A DNA stretch of 64,000 nucleotides from Dillenia suffruticosa (GCA_033439265.1 JAVTVX010000035.1:10690001-10754000), one strand, 5' to 3'. Counted from the stretch's first letter, positions 11,701 to 20,502 are shown. The notes: generated from the letters alone by a model not told the origin. Made by a program: numbers and translations.

Positions 11701-12822
11701 CTCCAGTTTACAAGTGTCAATTCCTTTGACTTCTACTCTTGTATTGTTTCCTACGTATATCCATCTTGCACCAGGAGGAACTCGACGAAAGTCCACGAAC
11801 GCTTCTCTATCTCTTGTCACATGGTCTGTTGCTCCTGAGTCTATAATCCACACAGGATATGATTCAGAAAGTAAAACAGTGCTAGAGACATATATAACAC
11901 TTAGAAAAGCGTTACAAAGTGCTACCTTTTTCGGCTCGGGACATTCTCGAGCGAAATGACCAAGAGCTTTACAATTGTAGCACTTCAGTTTGCTCTTATC
12001 CTTCTTTTTCCAAAACCGCTTGTGCTTATTCTTGCGGTTGGAATTGCTCTTCTTAAACCCTTCCGCAATGTCCTTCCCTTTCTTGCCTTTGTTCTTGTTC
12101 CCTTTCCGTTTAAAGCCCGTAACTTTCTGGAAACTTGACTCAGCTACAAAGGCATTAGAAATCGATTTTGCAGCACCAAGCCGCTCATCTTCGAGTTCTA
12201 CGTGGCGAGCAGCATCAGCGAAAGTCTTAATACTATCATTGTGAGTCAGATTGACCTTCAAGTGCTCCCACTGGTCTGGAAGGGATCGGATTAAAGCTTG
12301 AACCTGTTGCTCATCAGATAAAACATGACCTGCTGACTTCAATTCCCTTATCATGTTTGACATGGTTCTGAGGTGTAGTTTGATATTGTGATCGGACTTC
12401 TTTTTGTACGTGTCAAACTTGATAGTCAACTGTCTCAGACGGGTCACACTTGTACCTCCATACTTCTCTCTGAGGTACACCCATATGTCATGAGCAGTAG
12501 GGAATTGCTCACATTCATGTATGAGATCATCAACTACAGAACTAACCAGAATGCCACGTGCAGTGGAATTTTTCTTCTTCCACGCCTGGTAAGCTTCTTG
12601 ATCTCTTCTTTGTTGAGCAGTGTTTCCAATTCCAGGGTCTTGCATGATATGGTTGATACCCTCCAAGGCATCCTGCTCTTCCAGCACATACCATATCTTG
12701 TGGCGCCAAATGTCATAATTGTCGCCATTAAACTTATCACCTTTATTCAAATCTGCTATTATTGATTTTGATGCCATGGTCTGGGTTTTCAAAGAGAGAC
12801 TATTATAAGTATTCATGCTCAT
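8794..12822 (-). CDS. Copia gag-pol polyprotein (1342 codons, uninterrupted)
   Basis: Single open frame. The decayed relative aligns from Met16, so that is the likely true start (12777). Domains in order: Gag (about 16-230), a basic stretch and a zinc knuckle CYNCKALGHFAREC (281-294), aspartic protease with DSGATDHV (about 328), and the integrase zinc-binding region with HARLGH (470). The integrase core has the catalytic triad D530, D593, E629 with D-35-E spacing. RT follows with D934 and YVDD at 1019-1022, then RNase H with acidic residues at about 1191, 1234, 1270 and 1291. Order PR-IN-RT-RH defines Ty1-copia. Oddity: residues 717-728, after the integrase, are shorter than in the relative and lack the usual tyrosine/glycine-rich block. 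This fits a 1-nt loss plus a larger loss that together keep frame. Confidence 0.96.
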   Translation of the reverse strand: MSMNTYNSLSLKTQTMASKSIIADLNKGDKFNGDNYDIWRHKIWYVLEEQDALEGINHIMQDPGIGNTAQQRRDQEAYQAWKKKNSTARGILVSSVVDDLIHECEQFPTAHDIWVYLREKYGGTSVTRLRQLTIKFDTYKKKSDHNIKLHLRTMSNMIRELKSAGHVLSDEQQVQALIRSLPDQWEHLKVNLTHNDSIKTFADAARHVELEDERLGAAKSISNAFVAESSFQKVTGFKRKGNKNKGKKGKDIAEGFKKSNSNRKNKHKRFWKKKDKSKLKCYNCKALGHFARECPEPKKVALCNAFLSVIYVSSTVLLSESYPVWIIDSGATDHVTRDREAFVDFRRVPPGARWIYVGNNTRVEVKGIDTCKLELRSGQTLILHDVLFAPEIRRNLVSVIVLLKLGYDLNFTRDRVCIYNGGVFYGTGHLLNGFLTLDCDRQMFNCYTDRYISLNVCSSSNTNIDDKVWHARLGHIGQDKMNRLLKAGLLGSLTKVDLPNCEYCLAGKMTRKPFGKAVRAELPLQLVHSDICGPMNVKARHGASYFITFIDDFTRFGHVYLITHKSEALECFRRYMNEVENQMDRTIKALRTDRGREYLSDQFNDLCNEKGIIRQLTIPHTPQQNGVAERRNRTLLEMTRSMMAQANLPISFWGDALLTATYILNRVPSKTVPTTPYELWTGRTPSLTDLRTWGSAAYVHDPSNKFGKLGPRGKKCILLDILISQKLESRNVTFLENDFPSKGDTTKGEPLFELNNSNDGSVQDGSRELREVESPDDPSGRDSNSNDPTESSIRKSTRKAVPKRHYEIEGYTFIISPQDEDEPKNVNEALSCPAKDEWIKAMEEEIKSMDSNYVWELVDLPPGRKPIGNKWVLKVKRKADGTIERYKARLVAKGYTQQESIDYEETFSPVVRFASIRLLLAIVSNLDLELHQMDVKTAFLNGELKEEIYMEQPVGFIVKGQENKVCKLNRSIYGLKQSSRQWYLRFHRFVISYDFVMIDEDHCVYVKKSNNKFVILSLYVDDILLAGNDMEYVLNIKSWLSSNFEMKDMGEAEYILGVKIHRDRSKRLLALSQESYIKKILERFRMDSCKPIDTPVAKDESLSLAMRPKTAEEKHEMSKVPYSSAVGSLMYAMMCTRPDICYAVGLVSRYQSNPGKAHWTAVKRILRYLKGTANYSLCYQGNDLLLSGYTDADWGGDLDERKSTSGYVFLLNKGAISWRSKKQTCVSLSTMEVEFVACASAVQECVWLKRFFQHLGIVSDTVGVVTIYCDSQAAIAYTRDPKYHGKTKHIDTKFNFIRDIVEKGEVTLKYLSTHLMVADPFTKPIPRDVFLKHVKSLGLRRL

Positions 12823-13184
12823 TCATTCATATAATTTTGTACATAAAATCTAATAAATTTATCATAAACGAACATAAGGTGTAAACTCGAAAGATCACTA
12901 AGTTCCCAATCATCATCCATCATCCAAATGTTTGATTATCATAAATTTGATTTCAAAGTAACAAAATTCTTTTAGTCTTAGGTGAGAATTACTTAAATTC
13001 TTCCAACCTAAAAACTCCCACAAAAAAAATCATGTGAATTTAGAACATATCTCTTCACATGCTCGCATAAATATACAAAGTATGCACATTGTTGATACAA
13101 AAAATTACATCATATGTTCATGGCATTCTTCTCATTACAGTAGATAACTATGCACAAAGAAAGAAGAAAAAAAAATATATATAA

Positions 13185-13679
13185 TCAAATTTCTTTTTTC
13201 TTGTCTTTCTTATCTTCCATATACATGCGAGTGACCATATTGACCATCCCAATTGAAAGTCTATCTCTCGGAGTAAATCTCCTAACAGCTTGGGGTGTAG
13301 AGCCATTGATCTTTAGAGATAACGCCCTTTTCATTTTAGTCTCTATCTCCTTAGCTCTCCACATCTTAAGCAATTTTAGTCTGAAATCTTTAAGGTAGAG
13401 ACGCTTACTGTCCTCTAATATTTTGTCAGTCATTCCAACCAAATGATCAGAGAGAGAGTTTCTTATAATTTTAATCTCGGCTTCGTCGCCTCCAAACCAG
13501 TGACCCAAACGTCGAAATTCATAACGTTTTCGACTCATAACCCACAAATGTTGCGGCAAAGTATGCGTTGCTTTCATCTTATAATGCAACATCATATATA
13601 GCTTTGCCAAACGTTCTGGGGTCCTCTCATCTCGGCATCTCCCCCGGAGAGGTGCAAGGGTACGTCTGATTCTCACCAT
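13185..13679 (-). CDS. Accessory ORF in the copia leader (164 aa, unknown function)
   Basis: Open frame on the element's sense strand, between the 5' LTR and gag, ending 362 bp before the gag-pol frame. I do not recognise its family. The protein is strongly basic: an Arg-rich start (MVRIRRTLAPLRGRCRDERT), a central HWFGGDEAEIKII segment, and a Lys-rich end (MEDKKDKKKEI). There is no signal peptide or membrane segment. It is unlikely to be chance, because the decayed relative has a homologous frame at the same place, with matching blocks near its start, around KL..ML..KM and around the acidic DE/DD segment. ATG-to-gag spacing is similar (902 vs 934 bp). It could be an RNA-binding or regulatory helper, or a captured host fragment; the function is unknown. 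Confidence 0.65.
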   Translation of the reverse strand: MVRIRRTLAPLRGRCRDERTPERLAKLYMMLHYKMKATHTLPQHLWVMSRKRYEFRRLGHWFGGDEAEIKIIRNSLSDHLVGMTDKILEDSKRLYLKDFRLKLLKMWRAKEIETKMKRALSLKINGSTPQAVRRFTPRDRLSIGMVNMVTRMYMEDKKDKKKEI

Positions 13680-13682
13680 ATC

Positions 13683-13712
13683 CCTAAAATGGGGTAAATA
13701 TTAGATTGGACA
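13683..13712 (-). promoter_or_regulatory. Candidate 3' splice site before the accessory ORF
   Basis: On the element's strand, a TCTAATA branch-point-like box (13699-13705) is followed by a pyrimidine/A tract and CATTTTAG, ending 4 bases before the accessory ATG. The decayed relative shows the same layout: CCTAATA at 20475-20481, CCATTTTCTAG ending at 20498, ATG at 20503. Conservation of this non-coding stretch suggests that the accessory ORF is read from a spliced transcript. The matching donor was not identified. Confidence 0.45.
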
Positions 13713-13820
13713 CGAAGCCAACCAATTTTTTTTTTTTTTTTTTTAAAACACCATCCACAATTTATACTTAAATTAATGAGTACAAATCAAATATGTGTTT
13801 TAATTCAGGTAGGCATAATC

Positions 13821-13822
13821 TA

Positions 13823-13854
<32 letters not shown>
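13821..13854. repeat. (AT)n microsatellite
   Basis: Uninterrupted AT dinucleotides inside the copia leader, followed by a T run. It is absent at the matching place of the decayed relative. Confidence 0.9.
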
Positions 13855-13862
<8 letters not shown>

Positions 13863-14053
13863 TTTAAACATGCGAGAAATTTTCATAATTTTGTCTCACT
13901 TGTTAATTGATTTTTCTGCAATTTTCAAATAGAATTTAAAACTTAATGAATTTTCAGTCATAAAAAAATAATTTAAAAATACAGAAAAAACAATCAAAAA
14001 ATAATAAAAATAAATAAAAAAACGGGGGCCTGAGAGGGTGCTTCACGCGCCCT

Positions 14054-14131
14054 CACGCGCCGCTCGGTTGCGGCGGCGCGTGGGTGACTTGCCCACGCGC
14101 CCAGGCGGCGCGTGAAGCCCACGCGCCGCCT
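14054..14131 (-). promoter_or_regulatory. GC-rich hairpin cluster in the copia leader
   Basis: A CpG-rich island in otherwise AT-rich DNA. Three perfect inverted repeats are visible: CACGCGCCGC (14054-14063) with GCGGCGCGTG (14073-14082); GCGCGTGGG (14076-14084) with CCCACGCGC (14092-14100); and AGGCGGCGCGTG (14103-14114) with CACGCGCCGCCT (14120-14131), loop 5 nt. The first two share bases 14076-14082, so they cannot form together. In leader RNA this could serve packaging, dimerisation or translation control (inference). Confidence 0.7.
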
Positions 14132-14276
14132 TCCCGGCGGAATACGGCCACCGGATTTTGCCTACCCCCCATTTTTGGGGGTCTCTGAATCTAATGGTAC
14201 TTTCAGTTTTCTGATATGAGGTCTGGATCATGACGTTTGGGCTTCATAACCCACGGCCCGAGAGTGGGATTTATGC

Positions 14277-14308
14277 TGACGTCATCGCTGACGTCACTGC
14301 TGACGTCA
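14277..14308. promoter_or_regulatory. Three TGACGTCA palindromes at 12-bp spacing
   Basis: TGACGTCA occurs at 14277-14284, 14289-14296 and 14301-14308, each preceded by GC, so the period is exactly 12 bp. A further TGACGT half-site lies at 14230. This palindrome is the classic CRE-type core bound by plant bZIP factors of the TGA/as-1 group. Its place about 400 bp downstream of the 5' LTR suggests an internal enhancer of the retrotransposon (inference). Confidence 0.75.
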
Positions 14309-14700
14309 CTTCGTCTTCTTCATGCAGAAAAAAAAAATTTTCTGCATTTTAACCCTAATTTCCCTAAACCATATCTCATTCATTTCTGAACCGTTTCGCA
14401 TATTCTTTATATGGTTGGAAAGGATTTTTGATGGGGAATTTAACCATACAAATATTAAATCATGAAACCTATCATACAAATAGATATGAGTATTTTTATT
14501 TTCGACTAGGGTTTCATTTTTCTCCAAAAATACATAACGGCTATGCATGAAACTTTGCAGATCAATTCCTAACATGATGGGTACTCTACCTTTCAAATTT
14601 CAAAGCATTTCGTGGTCTATAATGAAAGTTACCATTTTCAATTTTTTAAGAAAAATGAAAACTCGAAAATATATCAAAAATAGAAAACACCCTAAATCAT

Positions 14701-14712
14701 GCTCTGATACCA
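14701..14712 (-). promoter_or_regulatory. Primer binding site (tRNA-iMet)
   Basis: One base inside the 5' LTR, the element's strand reads TGGTATCAGAGC. This is complementary to the 3' end of initiator methionine tRNA, the usual minus-strand primer of plant copia elements. Confidence 0.95.
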
Positions 14713-14713
14713 A

Positions 14714-15093
14714 TGAAAGCATTCTCTTATGCATTTACAGCGAAATAAATGTTGAGTGTCCCAAGATCTAGGGTCGGATCACTAACCTTTCGATGTACGG
14801 GTCCGAAGAATGTCACCAATGGATCAATCTTCTTTCTCTTTCACAATCCAAGAGTCCTTTTGATAGAATGGAATTAGGAAGTGTGTAGATCTTCTTCCTT
14901 ACTTTTTCATTTTTCTCTCTACCCTCTTAGTGCACCATGGATGGAATAATGGGGATGGTTATTGGGAGTTGGAGTTGGTTTTTTCCATAAAAAACCACTC
15001 CCTCCCTTCCCTCCTTTGGAAATTCAAAATAGGGAAATGGGTTTGGGTCAAACCCACATGGGCGACCCGACCCGGATTTTTCCATAACTTACA
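14714..15093 (-). repeat. 5' LTR of the copia element
   Basis: 380 bp, near-identical to 7332-7711, followed outside by the target duplication CTGCA (15094-15098). It should carry the element's promoter. I could not pin down a TATA box with confidence. Confidence 0.97.
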
Positions 15094-15600
15094 CTGCATA
15101 ACTTCTATAGTTTGTTGAGGTGGGATGGTGGGAAGGTCAAGGTTTGTCTCTTCTAGGACATCAAGCATTGATTTAAGGTTGCCAAATCAATTATGTTGGT
15201 AAACTGGCTTTGCATCCTTTTTCTTTCCATTTCTAAATCTGTTAAGACTTTGTCACCATGGGACTTGTATCCAAGGCCCCAAGCAATTATCAACAGCCGT
15301 TGACTTTTGCACCTCTTCATCTATAATGGTGGATTCCGGTTTTCCTAAAATATAAGACCATTCTTTTGGTTCCTTGACCCCATCAACATGTCTTTGAAAG
15401 ACACTGTTGTATAGGGGGACACTATTGGTTCAATGGTCTTATGTTTTTTGGAACTTCTCATTGCCATGGTTTCCCCTTCAATGGGGAGCAAATCTCATGA
15501 CTGCAGTTCATCATTTGCTTCTGGTTGGGCTGCACTCCTTAGAGGAGTGGATCTTTACAGGTTCAGCAAGGGGTGAGTCTTCTTCTATCCTAGGTTTTCT
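15094..15600 (-). mobile_element. LINE 5' part (ORF1 remnant) beyond the copia insertion
   Basis: The minus strand here continues the LINE of 2707-7331. An ATG at 15465-15467 opens a frame with SFKDMLMGS, typical of the N-terminus of plant LINE ORF1 proteins. Near 15275-15290 a GPWIQVPW block recalls the GPWM.V segment close to the ORF1 zinc knuckle. The region between is much shorter than usual, so most of the DUF4283-like part is lost. The frame crossing the insertion joins sensibly to the frame at 7071-7331 when the copia element is ignored. Confidence 0.7.
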
Positions 15601-15736
15601 TCCTCTCTCAATCTCTAACCCCTCTCTCTTCTCTCTCTATTCTCTCTCTCTATCCCCCCACCATTAACTCCTCTCCCTCTCTTTTAATTTTCAATTCTCT
15701 CTCAAGAGAAAGAGATAAGGAAGTAAAATAGATGAA
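15600..15736. repeat. CT-rich low-complexity tract
   Basis: CTCTCTCT-type sequence separating the LINE 5' end from the next element. No gene is seen. Confidence 0.6.
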
Positions 15737-16204
15737 GTGTCCGTTTGGTAGGGTTTTTTTTCCTCTTTATAAGAAAAAACAAAAATTAATAACTTTTAAA
15801 ATTAAGTTAAAAATTGTTTGGTATTTTTACTTTTAAAAATAAACTGATTTCATAACTTTTGAAATAAAATTAAAAATTAAAAATTAAAAGTTAAAAGTTA
15901 AAGTTAAAGAGAAAGAGATGACATAATTGTAAATAAATTTATGATATAGATATATTTAGAATTTCATATCTTTCAAGTGAGAATATAAATAGAATAAAAG
16001 GAAACAGATTTCCTAAAAAACTGGCATGTTTTTAAAAGGAGAAGCAAAAGCTCCTCTTAGAAGCTTTTACTTTTTTTTTTTTTTTGTTTTTCTTTATTAA
16101 AAAAAACTCCTTTTTTATTTAAGAGTTTCTAAAAAAATTGTTTGGTATGATTTCTTCTTAAAAAGGATAAGAGAAGCTGAAAAAAAGTTCTACCAAACGG
16201 ACAC
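15737..16204. mobile_element. Short TIR element (MITE-like), 468 bp
   Basis: Terminal inverted repeats GTGTCCGTTTGGTAG (15737-15751) and CTACCAAACGGACAC (about 16190-16204, one mismatch) enclose AT-rich, non-coding DNA with internal palindromes such as the AAAAGCTCC...GGAGC-type block near 16050. The flanks share only GAA. The TIR sequence resembles many plant hAT-type MITEs, but without a clear 8-bp target duplication I leave the superfamily open. Confidence 0.75.
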
Positions 16205-16748
16205 GAAGAGAGAGAGAGGAAGGAAGATAGTAGTAGTAAAGGGTTTATTAACAGGGCAAACGACCGATCAAGGTTTTCAAAAAGTGGAATTCAAAAACAG
16301 AGTGAGCATGAAGACAACAACTAAAAAGGATACAATGTAGCAAGAGTTAAGGTTTATCACTTCTCAATTAGGCGGAATCAGAATCTCTTATCGACTTCAC
16401 TTCTCCTCTAACATTTCCCTGAACTCAATTTCTACTTCTTTAGCTCCATTCATTCAAACCGTAACTCATATATCTCTCTCTCTCTATGTTCTTGACTTCT
16501 TCAGCATTTTTTGATGACTCTCATCTTATTCAATTTATCTTTATCTCCGATCCTCTTTCTCCCTAATTGCAAACCCTTTATCTTTAATCAAAATGTTAAC
16601 CTCATCTCTTTCTCTCTCTCTCTCTCTTCTCCTTTCCAACTGATGTTGCCTCTATCCTCTATTGATATTGAAAGCGGAAGCCTCCTCCTCTCTCTCTCTT
16701 TCTTCAGTTACAATCCCCCTCTCTATCTCTTTCTTCAGTTACAAACCC
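16205..16748. other. Gene-free CT-rich stretch
   Basis: Contains CTCTCT tracts and scattered short frames. No gene is recognised. Confidence 0.5.
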
Positions 16749-16857
16749 TAACCTTGATCAGCAATCAATTCATCCTCTTGATCAAAGAAGTAGAGAGATC
16801 GAAACAGCTTAAAATCTTCTTCTTCTTTTTCTTCTTCTTCTTCTTCTTCTTCTTCTT

Positions 16858-16888
<31 letters not shown>

Positions 16889-17024
16889 ACCTTGATCAGC
16901 AATCAATTCATCCTCTTGATCAAAGAAGTAGAGAGATCGAAACAGCTTAAGATCTTCTTCTTCTTCTTCTTCTTCTTCTTCTTCTTCTTCTTCTTCTTCT
17001 TCTTCTTCTTCTTCTTCTTCTTCC
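16749..17024. repeat. 138-bp tandem duplication with (CTT)n arrays
   Basis: Two units (16749-16886 and 16887-17024), each about 65 bp of unique sequence starting TAACCTTGATCAGC followed by about 70 bp of CTT repeats. The unique halves differ at about one position (AAAATC/AAGATC), so the duplication is recent. The CTT arrays produce a long poly-Phe frame that should not be read as a protein. Confidence 0.93.
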
Positions 17025-17295
17025 TATCTATTTTTTTCCATCTTTAGAGTCTAAAGCAACAATAATGGCTTCGATCTAATCTTCCAAGTGAATCAATTTC
17101 CTCGATTGATTGTGAATGTAAGAAAGAGAGAGAAAGAGGGTACAATCAATTAAGGAAATTGATAAAATTCACAGTCAAGAGAGCATTAATGGAATTTTTT
17201 AAAATACGATACCATTTTTATTAAGACAATTTGCTTGTGATAAGTGTACCCATGAAGGAAAATTCTCTATTTTTTCTCATTCAATCTTCATAAGT

Positions 17296-17485
17296 GGCCA
17301 TTAATTCTGGCTCTTTTAACGGGCTTAAACTAGAATTCTACCGAGTAAGAAGAGCAATAATCCCCAAAACATGGTCTACCGTGACCCCGTGGCCATTAAT
17401 TCTGGCTCTTTTAACGGGCTTAAACTAGAATTCTACCGAGTAAGAAGAGCAATAATCCCCAAAACATGGTCTACCGTGACCCCGT
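17296..17485. repeat. Perfect 95-bp tandem duplication
   Basis: Units 17296-17390 and 17391-17485 both start GGCCATTAATTCTGG and end GTGACCCCGT. I found no difference between them. The sequence is not low-complexity and no coding content is evident. Either a very recent duplication or an assembly artefact could explain it. Confidence 0.95.
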
Positions 17486-18978
17486 CTATTCATAATTGAA
17501 CATTCCAAAGCCCAATTGAAGTGAAAACATTTATAACAACAATAATAAATTGACAAACTTAAAATATGAATAATACTAAATTAGTAAATACATTTTTAAA
17601 ATTGATTAGAACCTTACCTATTGTTTCAAGTTTTAGAGTAGAGGAGGTGAGCAAAGTGGCATTGGGGGAACGAGTACAAATTTGGTGTTATTCCTTCAAA
17701 ACACCAAATTTGCTCATGTAAGTGGCGTACATTTTAAAATTTTAAAATTTTAAACTTAAATTTACTAATATAAATTGTCTGTAAATGTATGTTTAAGATA
17801 TTTGAATCACGATGAATTTTTGTAATTGTTTGGTATTTTGTGAAATTATGGTAGTGGGTTCATTTAAGTATAGTACATATAGTTTTACTTATTCACATAT
17901 ACCAAAAGAAGGTAATAAATCTTGTCCTTTTATATCAACAAGGTGGCACCCAGGTGAAGGGAAGAGAAGAGAGACGAGTATGAAAAGCATATTATGAGAG
18001 GTTATTAGATGTTTTTTATTTACTCTTTTCTCTACATAATTACTTGGTGGAAAAAATATAAACATATGTTTATTTATAAATAATTTTAGTTTTTGCAGAA
18101 TTTCTTAACTGAATTTATTTTACCCAATATTAATATTCTACTTTGATTTCATCTTTTATACTTAGAAAAATGAGATGTTGTTTTCTTGATTTAAGAAATT
18201 TTTAATCAATAAATTAGAAAAAGAATTTTTTTAATAATTTCATCTTTTATATTTAAAATTCATAAACATAATTTTAAATCCTGGAAAACCTTAATTGATT
18301 CTTATAATATAGAGGGAAGAGATTAAAATTAAGCGAAATATTCACCACTTAACTCATAGAGTCCGACTATATAAGTGGAATACCATAAATGAAATTGTGC
18401 TGGATTTCCGATGGTAATCCATTGCATTATTCTTTCGTAAAATAACTTTAAACAAAATTATTTTTATTCTTTTATTAATATCTACATAGATTGTATAAAA
18501 TTATAAAATTATTTATAAATTAATAATTTAAAATCCCTTATTCACTCGGTGACGAGTTCTTTTTATTTTTTTAATAACAAAAACAATTGCCCATGCGATC
18601 ACATTGTGTGAGCCAAAGTTCTATAAACAAATAAAGCATAGTATTTGCCAAACATGACATTAAACCATGCAAACATCTTTTTAAAAATTTCAGATTGCCA
18701 ACAAAACACTATGCCATTGGTTTGGTAAAATTACAAGATTTGTACCCCAGATAAAATTACTATACTATCTCGATTTGTTACTTTCTCTTATCATCTCTTC
18801 TTTCATTTTGATGAATCAATGTGTCTCTCTCTCTTCTTATTCCATCTTTGTAATGACCAAGGTGCCTATCTCTCTCTTTCTCTGTTTTTGTCGTTGACAT
18901 TTGTCTTTTTTTTTTTTATTCCTTTCTCTCATTATTTTTCATCTCTTCTCTTTCTTCTTTTGATCGAAATCCAATCGA
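17486..18978. other. AT-rich intergenic stretch
   Basis: No gene is visible in about 1.5 kb. CT-rich tracts appear at 18780-18960, just before the decayed copia element. Confidence 0.5.
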
Positions 18979-19440
18979 TGAGCATCAATTAAGATAAGAG
19001 ACAGAACCCATGAGAGTAGACCCAATCAAATGCATTCAAATTTGAGTTTGAATTTTAAATGAGGAGAGAAAGGGAAGGGAGTGGTTTTTGATAACCCCCT
19101 CAACCCCCTCTCTCTCTCAATCCCTTCTCTGCGTAAAACTTCTCAATTTTTTTGTATGTGTTTTCATGTGCATGAAAAATGTAAATAAGGAAGGGGTATT
19201 TTTAGAGAGAGAAATGGATAGAGTAAAAAGAAGAAAATAGTGAGAGATTTGGAAGGGTTAAGTGATCATTTCCCCATCAAGACATTTAGACTATGGAACA
19301 AAGGAAAATAATATGATTTTCATGACATCTTCTAAACCTAAAATACCTAATTGTCAAAATATATAAGTGATTCTAATCCAACATAGATTCAGGAATTTTA
19401 TGCATGAGAATTTTGTCGATATGTTTTTTAAAAATCTACA
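18979..19440 (+). repeat. 5' LTR of the decayed copia element
   Basis: Aligns over most of its length to 25689-26162, including ATTCAAATTTGAGTTTGAA, GTGCATGAAAAATGT and TTTATGCATGAGAATTTTGT. Many substitutions separate the two. It ends in CTACA, next to the primer site. Confidence 0.85.
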
Positions 19441-19441
19441 T

Positions 19442-19456
19442 TGATATTAGAGCCAT
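19442..19456 (+). promoter_or_regulatory. Mutated primer binding site
   Basis: TGATATTAGAGCCAT follows the 5' LTR. It matches the tRNA-iMet site TGGTATCAGAGC with two transitions, both of C/G-to-T/A type as expected from decay of methylated DNA. Confidence 0.85.
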
Positions 19457-20502
19457 ACTGGGTGTTTCCTATCTCTTTAGGGTGTTTAAGAAAATGAAAA
19501 ATGCCATGAAATTGTTTAACATTCCTTAATGGTAACTCAAAATATATTTAATGAAATACTCTCAATTTTACATAGTAGTATGCTTATAACATAAGGATCA
19601 AATTTGTAAAATTTGGCATACATCCGTAAATAATATTATAAGATATTTTAAACCCTAGTTAAACGTTAATATAATCGTATCTTTTAGGTTATTGTATGTC
19701 ATAATTTGAAATTAATATGGTTAGAATTTACTTAAAAAATACTTTTTAATCATATAAAAAACATGAAAAATGATTAATAATTGAGACAGATATAACCATT
19801 TGAATTTAGGGTCGGATTGGAAAAAAAATCCCAGGAATAAGAAGAAGATGAACAGTCACCTTCTGTCATTCCCTACTCTTGGCAAGGGCGCATGAATCCA
19901 AACGCCATGCTAGAGATGTCCGATTGGAAAATCGAAACTACTGTTAAATTCAGAAATATCGAAAATGTGAGGTAATCAAAATTTTAGAATTGGATGCCAT
20001 TAGCAAGGCAGTGCAGGGCATACATGCACCGGATTGGGAGAGTGGGTGGTGTCCATTTCTAGACAACCCCTCCCGATGATGCGTGGGGGCACATGCAGTA
20101 CCCATTTCGACCAAAATTTTACTAAAGTAATTTTTTATTCTCTCCAAATTATTTTATGATTTTTCATTTATTTTTCGGAGTAAAAAAATAATTTTTATTG
20201 ATATTTAAACTTAAAAATTGTTTAAAATTACAGAAAAATTATTTTCAATGTCAGAAAAATTCTGAAATTTTTTGTATGAATTTTAAAAATTACTTTATTA
20301 ATTTTGGTTACCCTAGTAGAAATCTAATTTTCACACTCATTATTTGTTTGTATTTTTACTCATTTATTTATATTTGAAAATTAGTTTTTCTAAAATTGTT
20401 TAAGACTTGAGTAAATATCTTTAAAATAAATGTTTTGAGATTAATTATCATATTATGATTGGGTGTGTGTCTAACCTAATATTGTTTCCATTTTCTAGAG
20501 AA

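Larger units (their letters stand above)
7332..15093 (-). mobile_element. Nearly intact Ty1-copia LTR retrotransposon
   Basis: The element is 7762 bp and transcribed on the minus strand. It is bounded by two 380-bp LTRs that differ at only three positions I could count, and by the 5-bp target duplication CTGCA (7327-7331 and 15094-15098). Order from its 5' end: LTR, tRNA-iMet primer site, long leader with three TGACGTCA boxes and GC-rich hairpins, a 164-codon accessory ORF, a gag-pol ORF, polypurine tract, LTR. About 0.8% LTR divergence points to a recent insertion, within roughly the last million years at usual plant rates (inference). It sits inside an older LINE. A decayed relative lies at 18979-26162. 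Confidence 0.97.

Noticed and set aside
9000..12765. Several plus-strand frames of 60-127 codons
   Set aside because: They are antisense shadows of the copia gag-pol frame.
2700..15650. Target-site duplication of the LINE
   Set aside because: No matching words were found beside the T-rich 3' end and the presumed 5' end. The 5' end itself is not sharply defined.
16511..17047. 178-codon plus-strand frame with long poly-Phe runs
   Set aside because: It is produced by CTT arrays and a tandem duplication. There is no domain, and the composition follows the repeat.
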